From: JBEGQX01 sp041180805
Lineage (GTDB): Bacteria > Planctomycetota > Planctomycetia > Gemmatales > Gemmataceae
NCBI GenBank assembly: GCA_041180805.1
Contig: JBEGQX010000335.1
Location: 1 to 39,809, forward strand
DNA: 39,809 nucleotides
Direction: 5' to 3'
Below the pieces are notes generated by a model. That model was given only the letters and a program-made list of their open reading frames with translations. It had not been told where the DNA came from and made no database searches. Shown in pieces: positions 1-7,530 of this stretch; the first letter of the stretch is position 1, and each line of letters opens with the position of its first letter. The translations under genes and the position numbers were made by a program.

Positions 1-1058
1 AGAACCACTGACAGCCTGGAGGTTCCATCCTGGCTGCGAGCCTGATTGGCCAGCGATCTTGCCGCAGCCACGCGAACAGGGCCGGCATCTGTTTGCATCA
101 CCAGCAACAACCTGTCCAATGCGACCTTTTCCGTCCAACGGCCAAGACCCAGCACAGCTTGCTTGCGAACCTCTATCGCGGTGTCACTGCTAAGTTTCAA
201 AAGCATTTCCCCCGAGGGTTTGCGCATGTTTTCTTCAGGCAGACATTCTCCCGCCCAGTTAGCCGCCAGCAACCGCACTCCGTCATCCTCATGCTCTATC
301 AGACCCAGAAGAAAGGGGACTTTTTCGGTGGGGGTCATGCGGGCATATAGCTGCTGGTAAAGGTTGCGGTTTCTGATCCTGGTGGAATCCAGCTCGCCTT
401 CGATACGATGCAACTTTGCCTGACGGTGCGCGAGTCTTTCCTCCAGCCAGGCCTCCTGAGAAAAGTCCCTCCTCGGAAGGTACCATTCGTTCCATGCATT
501 AGGGTTCTCTCCCAGGTCTTCGCCAAGCATCAGAGCAAGCATTTTTCTTGAAGAGACCCGGATATTGTCTTTGGGGTCATTCAATAGCTTTAAGAGGGAT
601 TCAAAGGCAGTTTTTCTGGAGGACTTTCCAAGGGCATATATGGCAGAGGATCGAACCGCCTCGGAATAATTGGGGGAATCCGCCATCTGGCGAAGTTGGT
701 ACAGGGTTTTGCCATCAGCACACTGGGAAAGTGCCTCAGCGGCAGCCTGCCGAATTACGGGATTCTCCAGGGAGGCAATTGCCTCGAGAAGCTCTTGCTG
801 AAATCTGGGGTCATGTGCCCATTGGACTGCCCCTGCAAGCGCGGCAAAGGCTTCCGGGTTTCTTCCATCCCGAAAATACTGTCGGATGGTTTCCTCAGCC
901 AATGGAGTACGTTGCTGCAAAATCAGCATGGCTGCCTGCGCCTGAATTTGAGGCTGCTTTTTGTCTGCAAGTTGTTCCCTAAGGCGCGAAACATCCGTCA
1001 CAGGCAATGTGGATTGCCCGAATAGAATGCCGGCAAGTAGGAAAACCTTCAAATCCAT
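1..1058 (-). CDS. HEAT-repeat protein, secreted (3' end outside window)
   Basis: About 352 codons are visible with no stop before the window edge, so the C-terminus is missing. It starts at an ATG with a short hydrophobic leader (MDLKVFLLAGILFGQ) that looks like a signal peptide. The rest is helical and alanine/leucine-rich, with repeats of roughly 30-35 residues such as 'NPVIRQAAAEALSQC', 'SEAVRSSAIYALGKS', 'DNIRVSSRKMLALML' and 'PVRVAAARSLANQ'. This is the HEAT/PBS-lyase-like pattern, a protein-binding scaffold. No catalytic motif is seen. It is divergent from the GT39-like gene at 1218. Partner and role are unknown; only the repeat assignment is firm. Confidence 0.8.
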   Translation of the reverse strand, partial: MDLKVFLLAGILFGQSTLPVTDVSRLREQLADKKQPQIQAQAAMLILQQRTPLAEETIRQYFRDGRNPEAFAALAGAVQWAHDPRFQQELLEAIASLENPVIRQAAAEALSQCADGKTLYQLRQMADSPNYSEAVRSSAIYALGKSSRKTAFESLLKLLNDPKDNIRVSSRKMLALMLGEDLGENPNAWNEWYLPRRDFSQEAWLEERLAHRQAKLHRIEGELDSTRIRNRNLYQQLYARMTPTEKVPFLLGLIEHEDDGVRLLAANWAGECLPEENMRKPSGEMLLKLSSDTAIEVRKQAVLGLGRWTEKVALDRLLLVMQTDAGPVRVAAARSLANQARSQDGTSRLSVV

Positions 1059-1217
1059 GGATGCCTTTTGTAAGGGAATATGCCGTGGGGCGGAACCATA
1101 GCGATACCGAATCCCCCAGTCAACCTCGTTTGGGCAACTGGACTCGCCTTAAACAGGCCCATGGGTTATGCTTCGCCATGTTTGAATGAATCCAAGTATA
1201 GGAAGACGGATCTTCCC

Positions 1218-2867
1218 ATGAATCGCTGGTTATCCAACAGTTACTTTCATTGCGCCCTGATCCTAATGGTTTGGGCGGCCACCTGCCTTCCCAACCTTGG
1301 CAAAGCCCAGCTTTGGGACATCGATGAAGGCAACAATGCGGAATGTGCCTACGAAATGATGGAATCGGGCAACTGGATTGTGCCCACTTTTAACTATCAG
1401 CTTCGGGTGGACAAACCCGCCCTGCTCTACTGGATGCAGATTCTTTGCTACCAAAGCTTTGGCGTGAATGAATTTTCAGCCCGTTTTCCCTGCGCCTTGG
1501 GTGCGCTGGTTTCCATGCTTGCCCTGTATTATCTGGGAAAAAGTATGGTGGGTTGGCAGACAGGGCTGCTGGGTTCAGTTAGCTTGGCGGGGATGCCAGC
1601 TTTTGTCGGAGCAGCCCATTTTGCCAACCCTGACTCGCTTCTCAATGCTTCCATACTTTGCACCTTGCTTGCTTTTTACCTTGGTTACCAAAAAGGCACT
1701 TCAACCTGGATGCTTTGGACAGGAATAACCACTGGTGTGGGAATGCTGGCCAAAGGCCCCATAGCAGTGGCTTTGCCGGGCCTGATGATTCTTCTTTTTC
1801 TTGTCTGGGAAAAGCAAACACGCAGGCTTCTTTCCGTTCATCTGATTGGCTCGGTTTTGTTGTTTTTACTGGTGGCAGCGCCTTGGTATGCATGGGTTGG
1901 CGTGGAAACCAAATTTGAATGGCACCGCGGATTCTTTCTGAAACACAATCTGGGAAGGTTCGGCTCTGCCATGGAAAACCATGGCGGACCCTGGTTTTAC
2001 TATCTGTTAGTGCTTGCTGTGGGCGCGGCCCCTTGGTCTGCTTTTGCAGGATTTATTTTTGGCGACCTTTACAACCTTTTTAAAACCAAACACAACCAAA
2101 CCCCTGCCACGATCAGTGGCGCACGATTCCTACTGGTGGCGTTCCTATGCGTGGTATGCTTCTTTTCCCTTTCAGGCACCAAGCTTCCCAACTACATACT
2201 ACCCGCCTACGGCCCGTTAGCACTTTTGTTTGCCAGTGCGATGATTCGTTGGAATGAGGGTAAGCTTCCCATTCCAAACTGGCTGCCAAAAACCGGTTTT
2301 GGAATTGTGATTGGGATCGGAATCCTGGTGGCATGCGGTTTGTTGATTGCCTCGGGTTCACTCGGACAGATTAGCGCAAAAATGCGCATTATCCCCGGAA
2401 TGGAATCCATGGTATGGATTGCCGGCATTCCACTTTTGGCGGGAACCTTGGCCTGGACCTTGAACACCAAATTGGGGAAACAAGCAGCGGTTCTTTGCAT
2501 CTGCGTTGGTGGCATTGGCTTTAGCAGTGCCTTGGGGGCTTGGAATGGTAGTCATCTGAACCAGATCAAGGCTCCAAGAAAACTGGCGCAACTGCTTCCC
2601 AAGGATCATTTGCAAAAAGAAATGAACCTCGGTTCCTTCGAATGGTTTCAGCCCAGCGCTGCCTTCTATAGCAAAAGGGAAATCGTAACGCTTTCCACCG
2701 AGGTGAACCTGAAGGCCTTTCTGGAAAGCCCGCTTCCCACTTTTGTGTATATCCCCTCCACACGCTGGAGCGAACTTGAATCTCATGGTAGCATTCAGGC
2801 CAGAAAAGTTGGCGAAGCTTTTGATTTCTACCGCAATATGCAAGTTGCAGTAATAACCAATCAATGA
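1218..2867 (+). CDS. GT39-family (ArnT/PMT-like) membrane glycosyltransferase
   Basis: This 549-residue polytopic protein should transfer a sugar from a polyprenyl-phosphate donor to an acceptor on the outer face of the cytoplasmic membrane. After a first membrane segment (about residues 11-29) it has the acidic pair of the family in 'LWDIDEGNNAECAYEMM' (Asp36-Glu37), then 'DKPALLYW' (65-72), both typical of ArnT-like enzymes. Many hydrophobic segments follow up to about residue 430, then a soluble tail. The frame is open upstream to 1080, but ATG 1218 puts the first membrane segment right after the start as usual. A lipoprotein gene follows 22 bases downstream. The acceptor (lipid A-like, protein or glycan) cannot be told. 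Confidence 0.88.
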   Translation: MNRWLSNSYFHCALILMVWAATCLPNLGKAQLWDIDEGNNAECAYEMMESGNWIVPTFNYQLRVDKPALLYWMQILCYQSFGVNEFSARFPCALGALVSMLALYYLGKSMVGWQTGLLGSVSLAGMPAFVGAAHFANPDSLLNASILCTLLAFYLGYQKGTSTWMLWTGITTGVGMLAKGPIAVALPGLMILLFLVWEKQTRRLLSVHLIGSVLLFLLVAAPWYAWVGVETKFEWHRGFFLKHNLGRFGSAMENHGGPWFYYLLVLAVGAAPWSAFAGFIFGDLYNLFKTKHNQTPATISGARFLLVAFLCVVCFFSLSGTKLPNYILPAYGPLALLFASAMIRWNEGKLPIPNWLPKTGFGIVIGIGILVACGLLIASGSLGQISAKMRIIPGMESMVWIAGIPLLAGTLAWTLNTKLGKQAAVLCICVGGIGFSSALGAWNGSHLNQIKAPRKLAQLLPKDHLQKEMNLGSFEWFQPSAAFYSKREIVTLSTEVNLKAFLESPLPTFVYIPSTRWSELESHGSIQARKVGEAFDFYRNMQVAVITNQ

Positions 2868-2889
2868 TTCTTTGCACTCAGGTGACACT

Positions 2890-3303
2890 ATGAAACGATT
2901 TCTTTCTCTGGGCATTCTTGTTTTTGCACTGGGGTGTGGAGACTCGCTAAAACTTCATGAAGTTACCGGCACGGTGACCCTGGAAAATGGGAAGCCCATC
3001 ACACAGGGCATGATTGAAACCATGTCAGACGGATCCACCGGCGCAAAAGTCAATGCCTCTGCACAGATCAACAAGGATGGAACTTTCACGCTGGAAACCG
3101 TGGGTAAAAAAGGGGCCGTGGCAGGAACTCACAAAGTGGTGTTAATCGGACCTCCGGGCAATTCCGATCTACCCATCGACAAGCAACCCCGCCGGGAATT
3201 TGACATCAAGTACCAAGATTATGGCAGTTCCGACCTAACCCTGGAGGTAAAAGCGGGCATAGCCAACAAGGTCACCTTGAAGGTTCAACCCAATAAGAAC
3301 TAG
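2890..3303 (+). CDS. Small lipoprotein, carboxypeptidase-regulatory-like fold
   Basis: This 137-residue protein has a lipoprotein signal: positive N-terminus, hydrophobic run and lipobox 'FALGCGDS' with the acylated Cys at about residue 18. The mature part begins 'VTGTVTLENGKPITQG', a beta-sandwich pattern seen in many small planctomycetal lipoproteins with carboxypeptidase-regulatory/transthyretin-like folds. ATG 2890 was chosen over the in-frame ATG at 2872 because AGGTGA lies just upstream and the signal peptide then starts at residue 1. It lies 22 bases after the GT39-like gene and is probably co-transcribed. Function unknown. Confidence 0.82.
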   Translation: MKRFLSLGILVFALGCGDSLKLHEVTGTVTLENGKPITQGMIETMSDGSTGAKVNASAQINKDGTFTLETVGKKGAVAGTHKVVLIGPPGNSDLPIDKQPRREFDIKYQDYGSSDLTLEVKAGIANKVTLKVQPNKN

Positions 3304-3312
3304 ATTCTTATA

Positions 3313-4260
3313 TTAATTGTCGATGGTAACCTGCCCATCATCACGCAAGGCAAATCGCTGAAGCGCGGTCGTTGAAACAGAAACGTTTAGAGCCTTCACG
3401 GCCCCATCGCAAAAGACAAACTGGCAAACGCCGTTGTGGTAACTACCAAATCGAAAAGGCGCAACCGGGGCGTTGGGGTCTGCCACAATGGTGTAACCGG
3501 GGCCAGCACAACGGACGAAAGATTCTTCATCATCCCCGTTATAAACCGATCCATCTCCACCCATGGTAGAGCCTGCAGCCGTCACCCGCCCTATGCCAAG
3601 AAGATTACGGGGAACATGCTTTTCACCGAAGAGGAAAGTATTGCTCAGTCCATCGGTGATATCCGCAAAGCGCACCTGCCCACGCCATTGGCTTACAGGT
3701 ATTCCGGTGGCGGAATTCGCAGTTGACCAAATAATTGTGCCCTTCGCGGTCCAAGTATCATACCAAGCTGGAGTTGTATTATTATCCCCACCATTTCCGG
3801 CATAGTCCGCCAAAGCACCAGCCACATTAGTTGCGGGGCTCGAAGGAACCGTGTTCTGGTCACCGTCAATGCTTATGTTGGGTGCCCCACCCGTTCGCCT
3901 GGCTGGGCAAAGATAGGTCTTCACAATGGCGGTTCTTGCAGCTTGCGAGTTAGCCCCATAAGTGGCGTTCAAGTTCCAAAGGTTGAAAGCCGCCTGATTT
4001 TCAACGTACGGCAGCAAAAGCACGGCCCAAGTGGCATAGTTGTCCCCAATACGACTTGGAGGCAGGAAGCCGAAGGTCTCATGAAAGTTGTGGGTCGCCA
4101 GGCCAATTTGCTTGAGGTTATTCTGGCAACTGGCCCTGGCTGCCGCCTCGCGAACTTTCTGCACCGCAGGCAACAGCAAACCAATCAGAATGGCGATGAT
4201 TGCGATCACCACCAAAAGCTCTATCAGCGTGAACCCACGCCTTTGAATAAGATTTCTCAT
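3313..4260 (-). CDS. DUF1559 protein with type IV pilin-like N-terminus
   Basis: This 315-residue protein opens with a prepilin-type leader and methylation motif ('RRGFTLIELLVVIAIIAIL') followed by 'LLPAVQKVREAAARASCQNNLKQIGLA', the hallmark start of the DUF1559 family that is greatly expanded in Planctomycetota. The C-terminus carries the family's His...Asp-Gly motif in 'SYHNGVCQFVFCDGAVKAL'. A prepilin peptidase probably cleaves after the Gly before FTLIE; the protein may be exported by a pseudopilus or type II-like system. It starts at ATG 4260 behind an AGGGGGAG ribosome binding site. It lies downstream of, and in the same direction as, the GT2 operon, with a hairpin between. Role unknown. 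Confidence 0.93.
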   Translation of the reverse strand: MRNLIQRRGFTLIELLVVIAIIAILIGLLLPAVQKVREAAARASCQNNLKQIGLATHNFHETFGFLPPSRIGDNYATWAVLLLPYVENQAAFNLWNLNATYGANSQAARTAIVKTYLCPARRTGGAPNISIDGDQNTVPSSPATNVAGALADYAGNGGDNNTTPAWYDTWTAKGTIIWSTANSATGIPVSQWRGQVRFADITDGLSNTFLFGEKHVPRNLLGIGRVTAAGSTMGGDGSVYNGDDEESFVRCAGPGYTIVADPNAPVAPFRFGSYHNGVCQFVFCDGAVKALNVSVSTTALQRFALRDDGQVTIDN

Positions 4261-4270
4261 GACTCCCCCT

Positions 4271-4315
4271 GAAAATGAAAGAATTAGGCTATTAACATCC
4301 TAGCCCTTCATTTTC
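4271..4315 (-). terminator. Hairpin between the GT2 gene and the DUF1559 gene
   Basis: An inverted repeat pairs GAAAATGAA (4271-4279) with TTCATTTTC (4307-4315), and inside it GGCTA (4287-4291) with TAGCC (4301-4305). Read on the minus strand it lies after the GT2 stop (4350) and its 3' arm ends in U-rich CATTTTC, just before the ribosome binding site of the DUF1559 gene. It could end the three-gene operon, slow read-through, or act as a 5' structure of the DUF1559 mRNA. There is no clean U-run, so terminator activity is uncertain. Confidence 0.4.
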
Positions 4316-4349
4316 CCAGGGGCAATTCAAAGAATGATGAGAATTGCTT

Positions 4350-5345
4350 TCAGGCGGCCTTGCGAGCCGAATCTTTGGCAAGGTTGAAGGTTTCCCTTAC
4401 CAGATAAGAGGCCTTACCCTGGCTTTCAAAATAGGTTCGGCTCATGATTTCGCCCAGCAAACCTATGGAAATAAACTGGATTCCCACAAGTATCATCATC
4501 ACGCTTAAAAGCAAAAGCGGGTTGCCTGTCATGTCTGTTTGGGTAATCAATTTCATGGCCACCGTAGCCAAAAGGCTTGCGAACCCCATTCCTATGAACC
4601 CCAGTCCACCCAGGCCTAAAAAGTGCATGGGACGGGTGAGGTAGGAATAAAGGAACTTCACGGTGATGAGATCCAACACCACGCGGAAGGTGCGGGTAAG
4701 GTTGTACTTGGTTTTTCCCGCTGTGCGTGGATGATGCTTTACAGGCACCTGCAACATGCGACCCCCGCACATTTGTGCCAGCACCGGAATAAAGCGATGC
4801 ATCTCGCCATACAAGGGCAGCTCTGTCGCAAGGTCTCTTTTCATGACACGGATCGTGCAGCCCATGTCTTTGATGGAACAATTCGTAACCTTGCGAATGA
4901 TCCAGTTGGCGATCATGCTGGGAAACTTGCGAAGGAAAAAACCATCCTGCCTTTTGGCACGCTGGCCAAGCACGGCATCGTATCCATCCGGAATCTGTTC
5001 CAGAAGCATGGGCAGGTCCGAGGGATCGTTCTGCAAATCCCCATCCATGGTGGCGATATAATCACCCGTGGACCAGTCAATGCCCGCTTGGAGCGCCGGG
5101 GTCTGGCCAAAATTCCTGCGCAGCACAACCACTTTGAATCGGGAATCCCTGCTGGCAATTTCCGACATAATCGCAATGGAATCATCCGTGCTGCCATCAT
5201 CCACCAGCACCACTTCAAATCCATCCACATTCACACGGTTGGGCCTTGAACAGAAAGGCTCCAGAGCTTCGCACAATCTCTGGTAAAGCGGGCGAAGGTT
5301 ATCCTGCTCGTCTTTGACCGGAATGATCACTGAAAGGGTTGCCAT
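4350..5345 (-). CDS. Polyprenyl-phosphate glycosyltransferase (GT2, DPM1/GtrB/ArnC-like)
   Basis: This 331-residue protein has an N-terminal GT-A domain beginning 'LSVIIPVKDEQDNL', with nucleotide-sugar motifs 'VDDGSTDDS' and 'ATMDGDLQNDP' (the acidic metal/substrate site), and two C-terminal membrane segments (about residues 235-260 and 270-300). This layout is that of enzymes that load a sugar from a nucleotide donor onto polyprenyl phosphate on the cytoplasmic side. The start is ATG 5345 behind a strong GAGGAGG. It overlaps the end of the UPF0104-type gene by 47 bases. With that gene and the two nearby GT39-like genes it forms a plausible make-flip-transfer route. The sugar cannot be told. 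Confidence 0.9.
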   Translation of the reverse strand: MATLSVIIPVKDEQDNLRPLYQRLCEALEPFCSRPNRVNVDGFEVVLVDDGSTDDSIAIMSEIASRDSRFKVVVLRRNFGQTPALQAGIDWSTGDYIATMDGDLQNDPSDLPMLLEQIPDGYDAVLGQRAKRQDGFFLRKFPSMIANWIIRKVTNCSIKDMGCTIRVMKRDLATELPLYGEMHRFIPVLAQMCGGRMLQVPVKHHPRTAGKTKYNLTRTFRVVLDLITVKFLYSYLTRPMHFLGLGGLGFIGMGFASLLATVAMKLITQTDMTGNPLLLLSVMMILVGIQFISIGLLGEIMSRTYFESQGKASYLVRETFNLAKDSARKAA

Positions 5346-6318
5346 CGCTGGCCTCCTCGTTATTGGAAAACTGATCGTTATTGGAATACTGGTCGGAAGA
5401 GGCTAACACACCAGGATTGGCCCTTGCCCCCAGGTAAAAGAATACGCCCAACAGTCCGCACACCACATAAACAGAAAAATTCAAAAGCGACAAAGCCACC
5501 GCGGTTGCAGGCTCAATGCCAAGCGGGGTAAGCATCAGCACCGTTGCGCCCTCTCGAAGGCCCATGCCTCCAAGGCTTATGGGCAGCATGGTCATCAATG
5601 TCACCAGGGGAACCATGACAAAATAGTAGGGAACGGGAATATCCAACCCCAACCCCATGCCAATCAGAACCATGATGGAAATATTGGCAAATTGCACCCA
5701 CATGGACATGGCTGTGGTGGATGCAAGCACCCCGATGTTCCCGAAACAAAGCTTGGCGCTATTCAGCACCACCTTGATCTTGGTGAAGCGATCTCCGAAT
5801 TTCGCAATTACCGGCAAAAACGCAAAAGATGCCACTGCTCCGGCCCCAATCAAATAAACTGTGCCCTTCATCCACGCAGGTAACTCGGTCGGGCTTGCAA
5901 GGGTTGCAATCACGGCTATGGCCACCAGCACAAGCACACCACTGAACCTGTCGGAAAACACCGTCAGAAATGCCTTGCTGCGACGATTCTGCACCGGCCC
6001 ACCCGGTGAACGGTAACCAAGGTACCACGCCCGAACCACATCACCCCCCACGGAGGTTGGCAGCGCAAGGTTGAAGAACATTCCAATGAAAAAGTAGGAG
6101 ATATACAAACCCAACCCACCCTCGAAACCCACGGCACGGGCAAGAATCCGCCAGCGCTGACTGCTGAGAACCTGGGTGAACACCAGCAATCCAAAGGCGC
6201 CAAGCCAATACAGCGGATTCATGCTGGAGAAGGAGTTCAATAAATGCGAGAAATTCACCCGGCTGAATATCAGCCAGAGCAGAAGCACGGTGCCAAGGAC
6301 TCTTACCAAAACTTTCAT
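5299..6318 (-). CDS. UPF0104 / LPG_synthase_TM family membrane protein (flippase-like)
   Basis: This 339-residue integral membrane protein has about eight hydrophobic segments. It matches the lysylphosphatidylglycerol synthase transmembrane family (PF03706; MprF N-terminal half, AglD-like) in 'LLLWLIFSRVNFSHLLNSF', 'PTSVGGDVVRAWYLGYR' and 'LPISLGGMGLREGATVLML'. MprF relatives flip modified lipids, and members next to GT2 enzymes are suspected of moving lipid-linked sugars. Here the start codon overlaps the stop of the phosphatase gene (ATGA, 6315-6318). The last 30 or so residues are a polar, Asn/Ser-rich tail with an internal repeat, encoded where the gene overlaps the downstream GT2. Confidence 0.87.
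   Translation of the reverse strand: MKVLVRVLGTVLLLWLIFSRVNFSHLLNSFSSMNPLYWLGAFGLLVFTQVLSSQRWRILARAVGFEGGLGLYISYFFIGMFFNLALPTSVGGDVVRAWYLGYRSPGGPVQNRRSKAFLTVFSDRFSGVLVLVAIAVIATLASPTELPAWMKGTVYLIGAGAVASFAFLPVIAKFGDRFTKIKVVLNSAKLCFGNIGVLASTTAMSMWVQFANISIMVLIGMGLGLDIPVPYYFVMVPLVTLMTMLPISLGGMGLREGATVLMLTPLGIEPATAVALSLLNFSVYVVCGLLGVFFYLGARANPGVLASSDQYSNNDQFSNNEEASDGNPFSDHSGQRRAG
5358..5393 (-). repeat. Tandem 18-bp direct repeat in a gene-overlap region
   Basis: Two adjacent 18-base units (5358-5375 and 5376-5393) agree at 16 of 18 positions. On the minus strand they encode the repeated peptide 'DQYSNN' / 'DQFSNN' in the tail of the UPF0104-type protein, directly upstream of the ribosome binding site of the next gene. 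The length is a multiple of three, so gain or loss of a unit would keep the frame. Confidence 0.85.
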
Positions 6319-7346
6319 GGAGACAACACCTCGGCTTCAAGTATCTCGGACCCGGTTTGATGAAAAGCAGCATGCTGCCTGTCGTTCATGTCCATTCTCA
6401 GAAGAAAACTACCTGTTTGTTTCAGGGGTGGTATGACTACTGCCAGGTCCAGGGCTTCTCCCGGATTAACCGTGGCGTTAAAGTGACCGGCGAAACCACT
6501 GGCCAGAGTGCGCCTGGTATTGTCGGAAACCCGCCACTCCAACTTGATTCCGGCGTTGGAACCAGGCTTGAATGTCCATGGGCGCAGGGAAATGTTGGTT
6601 ACCTTCACCTGCAACTGCCTAGGCTTTCCGGGCTCCAACTGAATGGGTGATTGTGCTTCCTTAAGCTCCAACCGGGCAAAGCAATCCCCCGGCACATAAT
6701 GGTTCATCACCCAGTCGCGAAAGATTTCACTGGAATGCTGCCTGCCATTTGCCACCAGCCATTCCCTGTATAGTTCAAAGAACTCATCGATATGCGCGGT
6801 GCGGCCGATATTCAAATGACCGTAGTAAGGCCCTAGTTGTTTAAGCGCATTATCCAGCGGGGTGTCTGTCAGCAAAAGCAAAGACATGACCACCGCCATC
6901 CCGGTGCGATCCACACCCTTGTGACAATGAAAGATCATCGGCTTTTCCGAATGGTCAATCACATCCATCAGCATGCGAATGGTTTTTGTGGAAGGCAGGC
7001 GACCCGCCGAAAAACTGAGATCCTCCTGCGAGATATCACAGCGATTGATCGCTTCGCATTGTTTGGTGTACCAGGGTACTGTGTCACAGCACCCACGCAG
7101 ATTGATTACCGTCTTAATGTTGTTCTTGCGAATCACAGACTCAAGCTTGTTGCCACTTAATTGGGAGCTGCGGTAAACAAGGCCGGGTTTGACCTCATAG
7201 AAATTTCCCAGGGCAAAAACATAAAGGAGATGAAAACCAAGCCACCCCAAAAGCAGGAACCCTGCCAGAGATAAAAGCTTTTTCCGGGTCCATCCCCATT
7301 GTTTATGGGAGGATGGAACCTCATTATTCATCAGCTCTTGCGTCAT
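6315..7346 (-). CDS. Membrane-anchored tyrosine/dual-specificity phosphatase with C-terminal Ig-like domain
   Basis: This 343-residue protein has three parts: a positive N-terminus and one membrane anchor (about residues 22-46), a cysteine phosphatase domain with the CX5R loop 'HCHKGVDRTG' (Cys141, Arg147) and the upstream 'VYRSSQL' segment of DSP-like enzymes, and a beta-rich C-terminal domain (about 240-343) of the type 'VTNISLRPWTF...VNPGEALDL'. The anchor orientation predicts an extracytoplasmic catalytic domain, so a lipid or glycan phosphate is a more likely substrate than a cytoplasmic phosphoprotein; this is inference. ATG 7346 was chosen because AAGGA lies six bases upstream; a GTG at 7376 is the alternative. 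It is the first gene of the operon and overlaps the next by ATGA. Confidence 0.85.
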   Translation of the reverse strand: MTQELMNNEVPSSHKQWGWTRKKLLSLAGFLLLGWLGFHLLYVFALGNFYEVKPGLVYRSSQLSGNKLESVIRKNNIKTVINLRGCCDTVPWYTKQCEAINRCDISQEDLSFSAGRLPSTKTIRMLMDVIDHSEKPMIFHCHKGVDRTGMAVVMSLLLLTDTPLDNALKQLGPYYGHLNIGRTAHIDEFFELYREWLVANGRQHSSEIFRDWVMNHYVPGDCFARLELKEAQSPIQLEPGKPRQLQVKVTNISLRPWTFKPGSNAGIKLEWRVSDNTRRTLASGFAGHFNATVNPGEALDLAVVIPPLKQTGSFLLRMDMNDRQHAAFHQTGSEILEAEVLSP

Positions 7347-7530
7347 TCCGCATCCTTGCGTTACGCCAAAAATCACGACATGGATAATGTGCCAAAAAGG
7401 GAAAAATCAAGCTAGCCCGATTGCCCTTTAAACACCCCTGCCTTCCGCCTTAACCTGTATTCCCTCAAATGCCCATTTTCGGGTAAAAACCATCTCCATA
7501 ACTATCGGCATATTTTACGCAGAGCTTTTT

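Noticed and set aside
548..1025. Plus-strand open frames of 144 and 109 codons
   Set aside because: They lie opposite the HEAT-repeat gene, whose repeat pattern on the minus strand is clear.
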